Below, piece by piece: positions 7,361 to 15,894 of a stretch of DNA of 64,000 nucleotides. The notes below the pieces were generated by a model. That model saw only the letters and a program-made list of their open reading frames with translations. It ran no database searches and was not told where the DNA came from. The first letter of the stretch is position 1, and each line of letters opens with the position of its first letter. The stretch is from Streptomyces sp. PKU-EA00015 (GTDB taxonomy: Bacteria; Actinomycetota; Actinomycetes; Streptomycetales; Streptomycetaceae), in NCBI RefSeq assembly GCF_013387495.1, contig NZ_JABZEE010000010.1, positions 124,001 to 188,000 of the forward strand, given 5' to 3'. The position numbers were made by a program, and so were the translations under genes.

Positions 7361-8050
7361 ATGGCCTGCGTACTTGTCGTCGAGGACGACCCCGTGATCC
7401 GTGCCGCCCTGATCGAGGTGCTCACCGGGCACGGGTACGCCGTCCGCACCGCCCACCAGGGATTCGAGGCGCTGCGCGAAGTCACCCAGGCCCTGCCCGA
7501 CATCGTCGTGCTCGACCTCGGACTGCCCGATATCGACGGTCTCGACGTCCTGCGCATGATCCGGGGCATATCGCGGGTACCCGTCCTCGTCGCCACCGCG
7601 CGCGACGACGACGCGGAGGTCATCAGGCTCCTCAACGCCGGAGCGGACGACTACATGGTCAAGCCCTTCTCCGGCGGCCAGCTCGCCGCCCGCATAGCCG
7701 CCGTGCTGCGGCGTTCCGTACCGGCCGCGCAGGAACGCGACCAGCAGCCGGTCGTGCAGGTGGCGGACCTCAGGATCGACCCGCTCGCCCGCACCGCGCA
7801 CCTCGCGGGCCGCGAGCTGAGCCTGACCCGGCGGGAGTTCGACCTGCTCGCCTACCTCGCCGCCCACGCGGACCAGGTCATGTCCCGCCGGCGCATCCTC
7901 GCCGAGGTGTGGCAACAGCCGTACCTGGAGGACCAGACGGTGGACGTCCATCTCTCCGCACTGCGCAGGAAACTGGGCGAAAGGGCCTCCGAACCGCGCT
8001 ATCTGCACACCGTGCGCGGTATCGGCATCAAACTGGTCGCCTCGCCATGA
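7361..8050 (+). CDS. OmpR/PhoB-family response regulator
   Basis: A 229-residue two-component regulator. The receiver domain (1-115) shows the acidic pair Asp9/Asp10, phospho-acceptor Asp52 in VVLDLGLPD and Lys101 in VKPF. The winged-helix DNA-binding domain (~130-227) carries LTRREFDLLAYLA, RRRILAEVW and DVHLSALRRKLG, ending in YLHTVRGIGIKL. The ATG is preceded by a -10-like hexamer rather than a ribosome-binding site. The stop overlaps the histidine kinase start by 4 bases, so the pair is coupled. The signal is unknown; the divergent membrane protein is a candidate target. Confidence 0.95.
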   Translation: MACVLVVEDDPVIRAALIEVLTGHGYAVRTAHQGFEALREVTQALPDIVVLDLGLPDIDGLDVLRMIRGISRVPVLVATARDDDAEVIRLLNAGADDYMVKPFSGGQLAARIAAVLRRSVPAAQERDQQPVVQVADLRIDPLARTAHLAGRELSLTRREFDLLAYLAAHADQVMSRRRILAEVWQQPYLEDQTVDVHLSALRRKLGERASEPRYLHTVRGIGIKLVASP

Positions 8051-9345
8051 GACGAGCACTCGCGGGCATCGCCCTCGCCGTGACCTCCATGGTCGCGCTG
8101 TCCTTCCTCATCCCGCTCGCCCTCCTCGTACGCGAACAGGCCAGGGACCGCGTCACCACCGCCGCCGAACAGCGCGCGGGCGCGCTGTCCCCCGTCCTCG
8201 CCCTGACCACCAAGCGGTCCGACGTGCAGCAGGCCGTGGCCGAGCTGGACCTGCGCGACCAACTCGCCGTACGCCTCCCCGGCGGAGAGTTCGTCGGCAG
8301 CCCGCACGCACCGAAGGAGGCGCTGGAGCGCGCCGTACGGAAGCGCGAGACCCTGGCCATGGACATCCCCGAGGGCTGGGTCTACCTCCAGCCCGTCGTC
8401 CTGCCCGGCGACCGGGTCGCGGTCGTCGAGGCGTACGTGCCGGCCGCGGACCTCTCCCGCGGCGTAGGGGCGTCGTGGGGCGTCATGTCCCTGCTCGCAC
8501 TCGGTCTGGTGGGCGGATCGGTACTGGTCGCCGACCGCCTCGGCGCCCGGGTCGTCCGCTCCTCGCGCGGGCTCAAGAGCGCCTCGCTCGCCCTGGGTTC
8601 CGGGGACCTGGACGTACGCGTGGAACCTGACGGTCCACCCGAACTCCAGGAGGCAGGCGTCGCGTTCAACACCATGGCCGACCGCGTCGTCGAACTGCTC
8701 GCCGTCGAACGGGAGATGGTCGCCGACCTCTCGCACCGGCTGCGCACCCCGCTGACCGCGCTCTACCTGGAGGCGGACCTCATGAGCGGTACACCGGGGG
8801 CGCGGCGGATCACCGAGGCCGTCGGCCGGCTGGAGAGCGAACTGGACTCCATCATCGCCGCGGCCCGCACCCCGCTCGCCACCACAACCGCCTCCCACTC
8901 AGCACCGGGGCGGCCGTGCGAGGTGACCGAGGTGGTCGCGCTGCGACTCGACTTCTGGTCCGTCCTCGCCACGCAGCAGGACCGTCTCTGCGAACGTTTC
9001 TTCACCCCGCGGCCGACGCCCGTGCTCTTCCCGGAGGACGACCTCGCCGCCGTCGTCGACGCCCTCATCGGCAACGTGTTCCGGCACACCCCGCAGGGCA
9101 CGGCCTTCGCCGTACGCGTGGAGCGCACCGACCGGCACGTGCTGCTGACCGTGGACGACGCGGGGCCCGGAGTCGGGGACCCGGAGGCCGCGCTCACCCG
9201 GGGCGTGAGCGTCGGCGGCTCCACGGGCCTGGGCCTGGACATCGTGGCCCGCGCGGCGCACACGGCCGACGGCGAACTGCACATCACCCGCGCCCCGATG
9301 GGCGGGGCGCGGGTGCGGGTGTCGTTCGCGCTGGCGGGTGCCTGA
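8047..9345 (+). CDS. sensor histidine kinase
   Basis: A 432-residue membrane kinase. Membrane helices lie near residues 7-28 and 143-163 and enclose an extracellular sensor of about 110 residues. A HAMP linker follows (~163-220, ending FNTMADRV), then a HisKA domain with His230 in DLSHRLRTPLTAL. The ATPase domain has an N-box-like DALIGNVFRHTP and G-boxes DDAGPGVGD and GSTGLGLDIV. The N-box is slightly unusual (IGNVFRH where IDNAVRH is common). It is cotranscribed with, and phosphorylates, the upstream regulator by family analogy. The short sensor gives no clue to the ligand. Confidence 0.94.
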   Translation: MRRALAGIALAVTSMVALSFLIPLALLVREQARDRVTTAAEQRAGALSPVLALTTKRSDVQQAVAELDLRDQLAVRLPGGEFVGSPHAPKEALERAVRKRETLAMDIPEGWVYLQPVVLPGDRVAVVEAYVPAADLSRGVGASWGVMSLLALGLVGGSVLVADRLGARVVRSSRGLKSASLALGSGDLDVRVEPDGPPELQEAGVAFNTMADRVVELLAVEREMVADLSHRLRTPLTALYLEADLMSGTPGARRITEAVGRLESELDSIIAAARTPLATTTASHSAPGRPCEVTEVVALRLDFWSVLATQQDRLCERFFTPRPTPVLFPEDDLAAVVDALIGNVFRHTPQGTAFAVRVERTDRHVLLTVDDAGPGVGDPEAALTRGVSVGGSTGLGLDIVARAAHTADGELHITRAPMGGARVRVSFALAGA

Positions 9346-9472
9346 GGAGCGGGCCCACCGGCGCGGGGGCAGCGGCTCGGGGGCAGCGGCACGGGGTGCG
9401 GCGGTGCGCGGTCCACCGGCTCACGGGGCTGAGCGCTCGCGGTTCGGCGCCTCGCGGTCTCCCGGCGTACGT

Positions 9473-10303
9473 CTACCGGCTCGCGCCGAAGTTCTGCGTC
9501 CACCACGGGCCGCCGTCGCCGACGTGGACGCCGACGCCCAGCTCCTCGAAGGAGCAGTTGAGGATGTTGGCGCGGTGGCCCGGGCTGTTCATCCACGCGT
9601 CCATGACCGACGCGGCGTCGGGCTGCCCCTGGGCTATGTTCTCGCCGAGCGTGGACCAGGCGTATCCGGCCGCCTCGACGCGGCTGGTCATGGTGGAGCC
9701 GTCGGGCCCGGTGTGGGACATCACGCCGGAGTCGGCCATGACGTCGCTGTAGTCGTCCGCAGCCTGCGTCAGCCGGTCGTTGGCGGTGACCGGTCCGCAA
9801 CCGGCGGCCGATCGCTCCTTGTTGACGAGCGCGAGGACCTGCGCCTCGGCGCCGCTCGGCGCGCTGTCGCCGCCCGCCTGACTCGTCCGGGCCGTGGTGG
9901 CGGGCGTGTTCGTCGGCGTGCTCCTGTCCCTGCTCGCCGCGCGCTCGGCCGCCGCCGACCGCTCGGCCGATGCGCTGGGGCTCGCGCTCTTCTCGGACTT
10001 CGCCGGCTTGGCGGGGAGCGGGCTGTGCGAAGGGGACGGGCTCGCGCTGCGGGTCGCGGAGGGAGACGCGAGAGGCGTGGCGACGCCGCCCGCGACCTCG
10101 TCGGCCGAGCCGCTCGCCGTGTCGGCGCCGTCGGCCGACACCCGGTCCGCCTGCCCCTGGTCCCCGCCCGAGAAGGCGGTGACACCCGCGCCTGCCGCGA
10201 CCGTGATCGCGCCGAGGGCCAGAACGATGCCCCGCGCCCGTGGAGCGCCCTTGGGCCGGGCGTGGGAACGGGACGGCTTGCGGGCGGCTCTGTGGGAACC
10301 CAT
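9473..10303 (-). CDS. secreted CAP (SCP/PR-1-like) domain protein
   Basis: A 276-residue protein from ATG at 10303, chosen for the GAGGTG upstream; an in-frame earlier start would add 14 residues. A basic, Arg/Lys/Ser-rich N-terminus precedes a membrane/signal helix (~residues 26-46, GIVLALGAITVAAGAGVTAF), then a long Ser/Ala/Pro linker and the C-terminal CAP domain (~150-276). CAP hallmarks are LVNKERSAAGCGPV, MSHTGPDGS, LGENIAQG, MDAWMNSPGHRANIL and WWTQNFG. Bacterial CAP proteins are extracellular, with roles in the envelope or in sporulation; the substrate is unknown. It is convergent with the histidine kinase and divergent from the next lipoprotein. Confidence 0.9.
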   Translation of the reverse strand: MGSHRAARKPSRSHARPKGAPRARGIVLALGAITVAAGAGVTAFSGGDQGQADRVSADGADTASGSADEVAGGVATPLASPSATRSASPSPSHSPLPAKPAKSEKSASPSASAERSAAAERAASRDRSTPTNTPATTARTSQAGGDSAPSGAEAQVLALVNKERSAAGCGPVTANDRLTQAADDYSDVMADSGVMSHTGPDGSTMTSRVEAAGYAWSTLGENIAQGQPDAASVMDAWMNSPGHRANILNCSFEELGVGVHVGDGGPWWTQNFGASR

Positions 10304-10578
10304 GCGGCGACACCTCGGTGACGGTTCGAAGGATGGTCGGTCCAACGAAAGATCCCGGCAGGCGCGACCGCGCCCACCGGGATTCGTGGGGGGTTGAACG
10401 AGAGCGTAGGGGGGACCGGCTCCGGATGGTGCGCCGGAAACGCATCTTCAAGAAGCCATAAGAAAGCCTTGAGGCTGAGGCAAGGTACGTCCCGCCGCAA
10501 GGCTTGAAGCGGGCCGAGAGGTGTGCGATACAGGTCTGGACCAATGCTCGTCAGTCTGCCGCCCGCGGAGGCCCGACC

Positions 10579-11532
10579 GTGCGACGTCCCCCCACCATGG
10601 CCGCGTTGGCCTGCCTCGCCGCCCTGCCGCTCGCCGCGTGCGCCGGCGACCCCGAGGACACCGAACGCCCCACCACCCCCACCGGGGTCACCGCTCAGGC
10701 GAGCAGCGCCACCACCGTCCACGTCATGTGGGAGACCTCCTCGGACAACGAGGAGGTGACCGGATACGAGGTCTACGAGAAGGGCAACCGGGTCAGGACG
10801 CTGCCCGCCACCAAGCACATGGTCGACGTCGACCGCCTGAGCCCCCGGACCGCGTACCGCTTCACGGTCCGCGCCCGCGACGCGGCCGGGAACCTCTCCG
10901 GCCCGAGCACGGCGATCTCGGTGACCACCCCGGCAGCGGCCCCGGACGACCGCGGCGCGCCCACGCCCCCTGGCAGCGTGCGCGGCACGGTGGACGGCAG
11001 CAGGGCCGTGACCCTGACCTGGGCCCCCTCGACGGACGATACGGGCGTCACGTCGTACGACATCTACCAGGAGGACTCCCGCGTCCACAGTGTGCAGGGC
11101 ACCCGTGCGACGGCCCACGTGACGGGCCTGCGCCCGGGCACGGTCTACACGTTCACGGTCCGCGCCCGCGACGCCGCCGAGAACTCGTCCCCCGACAGCG
11201 CCCCGGTCGACCTCACCACCGCACCGGCCCCGGGCGACAAGACCCCGTCCACGGCCCCGACGTCCCTGAAGGCCACGGCTCGCAAGGGGGCGATCGACCT
11301 GTCGTGGACGCCTCCGCGCACGGGCGCCCCGGTGCGCGAGCACCGGCTGTACCTGAACGGCCGCCCGGCGACGACGATCGTCTGGGGCGCGGAGCCACCG
11401 GCGGGAACAGCCACGTACACGATGACGATCACGGACCCCCCGGGCACCCGCTACAGCATCAAACTCCGCGCGAAGCTGACGGACGGCAGGTGGGGGGACT
11501 TCTCGGCGCAGCGGACGGTGGTGGTGGAGTAG
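10579..11532 (+). CDS. lipoprotein with three fibronectin type III domains
   Basis: A 317-residue protein from GTG at 10579, fixed by GGAGG at 10567-10571. The signal peptide ends in lipobox LAAC (Cys at ~residue 21), so it is lipid-anchored outside the membrane. Three FN3 modules follow: ~30-120 (PTGVTAQASSATTVHVMWET), ~130-220 (TPPGSVRGTVDG...) and ~230-317. The first two end with almost the same FTVRARDAA phrase, showing internal duplication; the third is more diverged. In actinomycetes FN3 repeats usually space carbohydrate-active domains from the wall, but no catalytic domain is present here, so a binding or spacer role is likely. Confidence 0.9.
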   Translation: MRRPPTMAALACLAALPLAACAGDPEDTERPTTPTGVTAQASSATTVHVMWETSSDNEEVTGYEVYEKGNRVRTLPATKHMVDVDRLSPRTAYRFTVRARDAAGNLSGPSTAISVTTPAAAPDDRGAPTPPGSVRGTVDGSRAVTLTWAPSTDDTGVTSYDIYQEDSRVHSVQGTRATAHVTGLRPGTVYTFTVRARDAAENSSPDSAPVDLTTAPAPGDKTPSTAPTSLKATARKGAIDLSWTPPRTGAPVREHRLYLNGRPATTIVWGAEPPAGTATYTMTITDPPGTRYSIKLRAKLTDGRWGDFSAQRTVVVE

Positions 11533-11609
11533 GGGGGCCTCCAAGATCCGCCCGGCCGGGGCGCGGGCCGGCCGGGAACAAACCTCTCCGGCCCCTCGTT
11601 CCGCCGATC

Positions 11610-12476
11610 ATGACCACGACGCACGAAGTCCTGCGCTACACCGCCTTCTCCGACGACCCCGCCGGAGGCAACCCCGCAGGGGTCGTCCTCGACGCGGCAG
11701 GGCTCGACGACGCCGCCATGCTCGCGATCGCCGCCGAGGTCGGATACAGCGAGTCCGCGTTCCTGACGGCGCCGCCGCAGGGGCTCGGAGGGGAGACCGG
11801 GCGGGCGTTCACCATCCGGTACTTCAGCCCCAGGGCCGAAGTGCCCTTCTGCGGACACGCCACCGTCGCCACCGCCGTCGCTCTGGGTGAGCGCATCGGG
11901 ACCGGGGACCTGGTGTTCGCGACACGGGCGGGGACCGTGCCGGTGACGGTGAGCGAGGAGGGCGGGACGCTCCGGGCCACGCTCACCACGGTCGAGCCGC
12001 ACAGCGAGGTCATCGCCGACGCGGACCTGACCGAGGCGCTGGCCGCCCTGCGCTGGCCCGCCGCCGACCTGGACCCGGCGATCCCGCCCCGCATCGCCTT
12101 CGCCGGTGCCCGCCACCTCGTGCTCGCCGCCGCGACCCGTGCACGACTGGCCGACCTGGCCTACGACTTCGACCGACTCGAAGCCCTGATGCGCCGCCTC
12201 GACCTGACCACGGTGCAGCTGGTGTGGCGGGAGTCGGAGCGCGTCTTCCACGTACGCGACCCGTTCCCCGTGGGCGGCGTGGTCGAGGACCCCGCGACGG
12301 GCGCGGCGGCAGGCGCGTTCGGCGCGTACGTGCGTGAACTGGGCCTGGTCCCCGAAGAGTCGGTGCTCACGCTCCACCAGGGCGAGGACATGGGTCGCCC
12401 CGGTGTCCTGACGGTGGAGCTGCGGGCGAGGGACGGGCGGGTACGGGTGACGGGGACGGGCGCGCGGATCGGGTGA
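11610..12476 (+). CDS. PhzF-family isomerase/epimerase
   Basis: A 288-residue protein of the PhzF / diaminopimelate-epimerase-like superfamily. The N-terminus has YTAFSDDPAGGNPAGVVLDA, then SESAFL with the conserved catalytic-type Glu. RYFSPRAEVPFCGHATVATA is the classic mid-domain motif, and DPATGAAAGAFGAYV marks the second half. Members catalyse isomerisation of small metabolites (phenazine precursor in PhzF itself); the real substrate of most is unknown, and no phenazine genes lie nearby. ATG at 11610 fits the family length of about 290. It stands alone, 77 bases after the FN3 lipoprotein. Confidence 0.88.
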   Translation: MTTTHEVLRYTAFSDDPAGGNPAGVVLDAAGLDDAAMLAIAAEVGYSESAFLTAPPQGLGGETGRAFTIRYFSPRAEVPFCGHATVATAVALGERIGTGDLVFATRAGTVPVTVSEEGGTLRATLTTVEPHSEVIADADLTEALAALRWPAADLDPAIPPRIAFAGARHLVLAAATRARLADLAYDFDRLEALMRRLDLTTVQLVWRESERVFHVRDPFPVGGVVEDPATGAAAGAFGAYVRELGLVPEESVLTLHQGEDMGRPGVLTVELRARDGRVRVTGTGARIG

Positions 12477-12724
12477 GGGAAAGGCGGCGGCCCAGTCTGC
12501 GTGAGCGTCCCGCCCGGCCCGTCGCCCCAGCCAGCTGCCGCGGGGCGACAACCGCCCACGCCGCGACGGAGCGTCCGCGCCGGCCGTGCGAGGGGACGTC
12601 AACTCTCCACAAGAGCCGCACACTTGACGGGGAAATCCGGCTTGCCTCCAAAACGCGCTGCGTGGTTAATGGTTTTCACTCAGTGATCAGGCATATCGCC
12701 CGGACCTCAGGGGACAGACAACCG

Positions 12725-13429
12725 ATGCAGACGACGGAGTCGACCGGCGAGCCGGAGGGCGTACCACGGCATGCCACGCAGGAGGCCACTCAGGGGGCGC
12801 CGCCCTCTGCGCCGCCCCCCGGCGTGCCGCACGTCCCCGCGCAGCACACGCCGCAAGCCACACCGCCCTTACCTCCCGTGCCACCACGGTTTGTCGGCGG
12901 CATCGATCTACGGGTCACCAAACGACTGCTGTGGGTGGGAGGTGCCGCCTACCCCCTGCAGAACATCGCGCGGGTGCACACCTTCACCCTCCACCCCAAA
13001 CGCAAGGAAGCGGTCCTGCGCTTCCTGAAGAACCTGGGCATCACACTCGCCGTGGCGATCGCCCTCACGATCCTCGGCGGCATGGCCGCCTTCGCGAGCC
13101 GGGAAGCGGGCAGCGGAATCGTCACGTTCGTCTGGCTCGGCACCTTGGCCGCGCTGATCTACTCCCTGGTCGAGATGATCTCCGTTCTGGCGGCGCCGTC
13201 CCACTACGTACTGGCCGTGGAGACGTCCGGCCCGTCCACCGCGGTGGTCACCAGCAGAGACCCGCAGCACCTGAACCACCTCGTCGGGCGCATCGCGCAC
13301 GCGATCGAGCATCCCGACACCGAGTTCCAGGTGAGGGTGGACACCATCACGATCAGCCCGAGGAACTACTACTTCGGGGACAACGTCAACATGTACGGCG
13401 GTACAGGAAACGTGGGGGTGGCCAACTGA
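12725..13429 (+). CDS. DUF6232-type membrane protein with C-terminal Gly/Asn motif
   Basis: A 234-residue protein. The N-terminal ~55 residues are disordered and Pro/His/Gln-rich. Next comes a DUF6232-like region (RFVGGIDLRVTKRLLWVGGA, YPLQNIARVHTF) resembling a small PH-like sheet, then two membrane helices (~102-122 and ~132-155). A cytosolic beta/alpha tail ends at the extreme C-terminus with YYFGDNVNMYGGTGNVG (residues 215-231). The same motif opens the next protein, whose ATG overlaps this stop (TGATG). Leu49 is a TTA codon (12869-12871), implying bldA dependence. A shared short motif between neighbours is the layout of amyloid-signalling pairs, discussed in the findings. Confidence 0.8.
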   Translation: MQTTESTGEPEGVPRHATQEATQGAPPSAPPPGVPHVPAQHTPQATPPLPPVPPRFVGGIDLRVTKRLLWVGGAAYPLQNIARVHTFTLHPKRKEAVLRFLKNLGITLAVAIALTILGGMAAFASREAGSGIVTFVWLGTLAALIYSLVEMISVLAAPSHYVLAVETSGPSTAVVTSRDPQHLNHLVGRIAHAIEHPDTEFQVRVDTITISPRNYYFGDNVNMYGGTGNVGVAN

Positions 13430-13494
13430 TGAGCGGCGACAGCTATTTCTTCGGCGACAACGTCAACATGCACGGGGGCAGCGGCAACACCGGC
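13367..13494 (+). repeat. duplicated 17-residue Gly/Asn-rich motif spanning a gene junction
   Basis: Codons 13367-13417 (YYFGDNVNMYGGTGNVG) and 13444-13494 (YFFGDNVNMHGGSGNTG) encode the same motif at the end of one gene and the start of the next. Twelve to thirteen of 17 positions are identical and the rest are conservative. The two copies share a long identical core of DNA (GACAACGTCAACATG) but differ elsewhere by silent and replacement changes, which indicates selection on the peptide rather than a recent copy. Confidence 0.8.
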
Positions 13495-13788
13495 ATCGTC
13501 AAGAACCAGGGGGCCGCCGCAGCCGCCCCGCCCGTGTCTCCCGCTGTCCAGGCGGCCGTCGAGGAGCTCCTCCGGCTGGTCGAGGACCTCCGCGACAAGC
13601 TCCCGCCCGCGAGCGCCCAGGTCCTCGACGACTCCCTCCCGGACGTCACGGCCGATGCCACGGCGCAGCCGCAGATCCGCAACCGCGCCCTCCTGGCCAT
13701 CGCCGGCATCGCCGCGACGGTCGGCGCGATCGGACAGCCGGTCCTCGACGCGGCCAACAGCCTTATGGAGCTGCTGGGCGCGAAGTAG
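13429..13788 (+). CDS. small helical protein with N-terminal Gly/Asn motif (candidate effector of an amyloid-type pair)
   Basis: A 119-residue protein translationally coupled (TGATG) to the DUF6232 gene. Residues 6-22 carry the shared FGDNVNMHGGSGN motif, residues 28-40 are an Ala/Pro linker, and 41-119 are helical: an amphipathic helix EELLRLVEDLRDKLPP, then LLAIAGIAATVGAIGQPVLD, hydrophobic enough to insert into a membrane. Small alpha-helical domains joined to such motifs occur as cell-death or membrane-perturbing effectors in bacterial amyloid-signalling systems (known for BASS/Bell architectures). Placing this protein among them is inference; it could simply be a partner that docks on the membrane protein. 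Confidence 0.75.
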   Translation: MSGDSYFFGDNVNMHGGSGNTGIVKNQGAAAAAPPVSPAVQAAVEELLRLVEDLRDKLPPASAQVLDDSLPDVTADATAQPQIRNRALLAIAGIAATVGAIGQPVLDAANSLMELLGAK

Positions 13789-13862
13789 TAGAGGAGGGCC
13801 GCTTCACCGGCACCGAGGCCGTCGGGTGGGTCCGTCCCCTGCCCGGCGGCCCTGTCTCGTGG

Positions 13863-14369
13863 TCATCTGCGGCCGTCCAGCAGGCGGGCGAGGTCTCCCG
13901 GCGTCACGTCGAAGGGAAGCCGCCCGTCGTCGAACAGATGGATGCCGCAGGTGCGGTAGATGTCGTCGGCCGCCTGTGAGCAGATCATCTTGTCCGAACG
14001 CGCCACGCGCGAGCGCAGGAAGCCGGTCGCCAGTGGCAGCCGGAAACGGTAGGCCGCCAGGTAGAAGTACGTCGTCCAGTTGTAGCCGGTGCCGACCCGG
14101 CTCCGGGCCTCGGCGACGACGGCGTCCCGCTGGTCGCTCCGCAGCTCCCAGGGGACGACGGCCTGCTGTCGGCCCTCGTACTTCGACCAGGGGCTGATGA
14201 CAGCCCCACCCGGCTGGGCCTCGAAGACGGTGCCGTCGTCCAGGGCGACCGCCACATGCGTCCAGCGGCTCAGGTCTCCGTTGAGGGCCTGGAGCAGCCA
14301 CACCAACTTTCCGGCCAGGCCGCCTATCTGGGTCAGGACGATGGAGCCGGGCAGGGGAGCAGAAGCCAT
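13863..14369 (-). CDS. permuted NlpC/P60 (YiiX/YebB-like) papain-fold hydrolase
   Basis: A 168-residue protein from ATG at 14369, chosen because AGAGGTGA lies 5-8 bases upstream; an upstream GTG would sit inside that site. The circularly permuted papain-like order is visible: GSIVLTQIGG at the N-terminus, His in RWTHVAVALDDG near residue 40, the acidic/aromatic DGTVFEAQPGGAV, and the nucleophile Cys late in DKMICSQAADD (~residue 132). Relatives are cysteine amidases or lipid/peptide hydrolases. There is no signal peptide, so it acts in the cytoplasm unless exported otherwise. It is convergent with the preceding small protein; its substrate is unknown. Confidence 0.82.
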   Translation of the reverse strand: MASAPLPGSIVLTQIGGLAGKLVWLLQALNGDLSRWTHVAVALDDGTVFEAQPGGAVISPWSKYEGRQQAVVPWELRSDQRDAVVAEARSRVGTGYNWTTYFYLAAYRFRLPLATGFLRSRVARSDKMICSQAADDIYRTCGIHLFDDGRLPFDVTPGDLARLLDGRR

Positions 14370-14781
14370 GGCGGTCACCTCTCAGAGGACCTGCGGATCC
14401 GTGAGCCGAGAAGTCGGCGTCGTCGTCCAGGTGAGTATTCCCAGCGTGCTGTGCAGTCCAGTCCAGTCCCGTCCTGTCGGCTCCGGCCCTGGACTGTCCC
14501 GTGACCGGGCGACCGATGTCACCGTGTGCTGGTGCCCCATTCGACGGCGACCTCCCGGTGCGCTGTCGCGTTCGGTCGGGACCCGCAGGCGCTGTAAGAC
14601 GGGTGGCTCGCGCCCAGTGGGCAGCGGTTCGTGTCGGAACGGTCCCAGGCCCGTGCCCCGGTCACCGTTCAGGTGTTCCAGTTACTCGAGACGCGGGAGT
14701 GGTTGGCAGCTGCCGCAGATGGACGGGCGGCAGGTACGCGTTCGGGTGAGGTGAGCGGCCTCGGCGACCACGCCGCCCCCG
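14370..14781. other. 412-base gene-free stretch
   Basis: No convincing gene on either strand. A short CAGTC-rich direct repeat (GTCCAGTCCAGTCC near 14455-14467) is followed by a partly complementary GGACTGTCCC near 14490. Small open frames have no ribosome-binding site or family match. The stretch must hold the promoter of the minus-strand hydrolase and the 3' end of the minus-strand NADAR gene. It may include decayed coding DNA, since a plus-strand frame near 14631-14760 reads plausibly, but no family is recognised. Confidence 0.5.
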
Positions 14782-15894
14782 TCACCCCAACCCCGCCCGC
14801 TGCGCGTGCAGTTCCGAGCGAATCAGTTCCAGCAGGCGCCCCACCCAGTTGCGGCCCCGGCCCGCGTCGTCGCCCCAGAAGGCCGAGTCCGCGTCGGCGT
14901 AGACGAGAGTCGCGTCGGCGGTCGACAGCAGGAAGTCGGCGAGGTCGGGGTGCTGGGCGTACTTGGCGCGCAGCAGGCGGTGCATGACCGCGGCGCGGGC
15001 GTGCTCCCAGCCGTCGTGCTGCGGGGCCTCGGCAGCGAGCCGGGCCGCCGCGGCCGCGGTGTCGGCGTTCGTGATCGCGGTGCGGACGGCGGGATCCGCG
15101 GTGGACAGCGCCCAGTACGCGTGCGCCGCCGAGGGATACGTGACGCCGTCGATGTCGACCGGCGCCGGGAAGTCCGTCCGCAGCGACAACTTGGTCCGCG
15201 CCTCCGAGGGCTTCAGTGGGTAGACGTGGGGGACGTGGACGGCCGGGGCGTGCGGCGTCGCCGGGCCGTCCGCAGGGACACGGGAGGGCCGTTCGGCGAT
15301 CCAGCGGGCCCGGTCCTCGAGGAACGCGATCGCCTCGTCGTACTCCTCCTGCGTGACCGGGTCGTCCGGCCACTCCTCCGTGTGCCCGCCCGGTCCCGCC
15401 ACGAGGACCTTGAGCGGCTCGTCCCTGTGGTCCATGTCGCCCAGTGCGTAGATCCGCTGGGTCCTCGGAATGGCGTGGTACGCGGCGCGGACCTCGGCGC
15501 GCCTCTCCTCGGTCCGGTCGGCGAGGAACGCGTCGACGGCCGCCAGGCACCGGTCCGTCGAGTCGGGGCGGCCGTTGAGCTGGTCGATCGTGTCCCGGAC
15601 CTCGGCAAGCATCACCTCCGGGGTGAGCCAGGTGCGCGGCTCGTGGAACGTCCAGCCCGCCAGGTCGTGGCCCGACGCCCGTGCGCCTTCGGGGAGTTCG
15701 GTGGCGACCCATCCGCTGCGGAGCTTCTGCTCGAACTCGTCGAGGGTGACCAGGCCCCAGCAGTCGACGAGCCCGTCCGCGTAGATGAACAGGTCGGTGA
15801 GGAAGTAGTCGCCGTTGCGGATGAAAGCGTGGCGCCACGTGCCGGGGACGCGGACGCCGTCCGCCATGCGATGGGTGACCCGTCTGCCGATCAT
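14782..15894 (-). CDS. NADAR/YbiA-type domain protein with N-terminal uncharacterised domain
   Basis: A 370-residue protein from ATG at 15894. The C-terminal ~160 residues match NADAR (DUF1768, YbiA-like): a beta strand before LSLRTDFPAPVDIDG, TYPSAAHAYWALSTAD, AAEAPQHDGWEHARAAVMHRLLRAKYAQHPDLADFLLSTAD and FWGDDAGRGRNWVGRLL. NADAR proteins are N-glycosidases; recent work links the family to removal of ADP-ribose from guanine and to conflict with DarT-type toxins. The N-terminal ~200 residues (TWRHAFIRNGDYFLTDLFIYADGLVDCWG...) look like a small beta-rich domain fused to helices. No DarT-like toxin gene is visible nearby. It stands alone, reading toward the hydrolase. Confidence 0.8.
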   Translation of the reverse strand: MIGRRVTHRMADGVRVPGTWRHAFIRNGDYFLTDLFIYADGLVDCWGLVTLDEFEQKLRSGWVATELPEGARASGHDLAGWTFHEPRTWLTPEVMLAEVRDTIDQLNGRPDSTDRCLAAVDAFLADRTEERRAEVRAAYHAIPRTQRIYALGDMDHRDEPLKVLVAGPGGHTEEWPDDPVTQEEYDEAIAFLEDRARWIAERPSRVPADGPATPHAPAVHVPHVYPLKPSEARTKLSLRTDFPAPVDIDGVTYPSAAHAYWALSTADPAVRTAITNADTAAAAARLAAEAPQHDGWEHARAAVMHRLLRAKYAQHPDLADFLLSTADATLVYADADSAFWGDDAGRGRNWVGRLLELIRSELHAQRAGLG

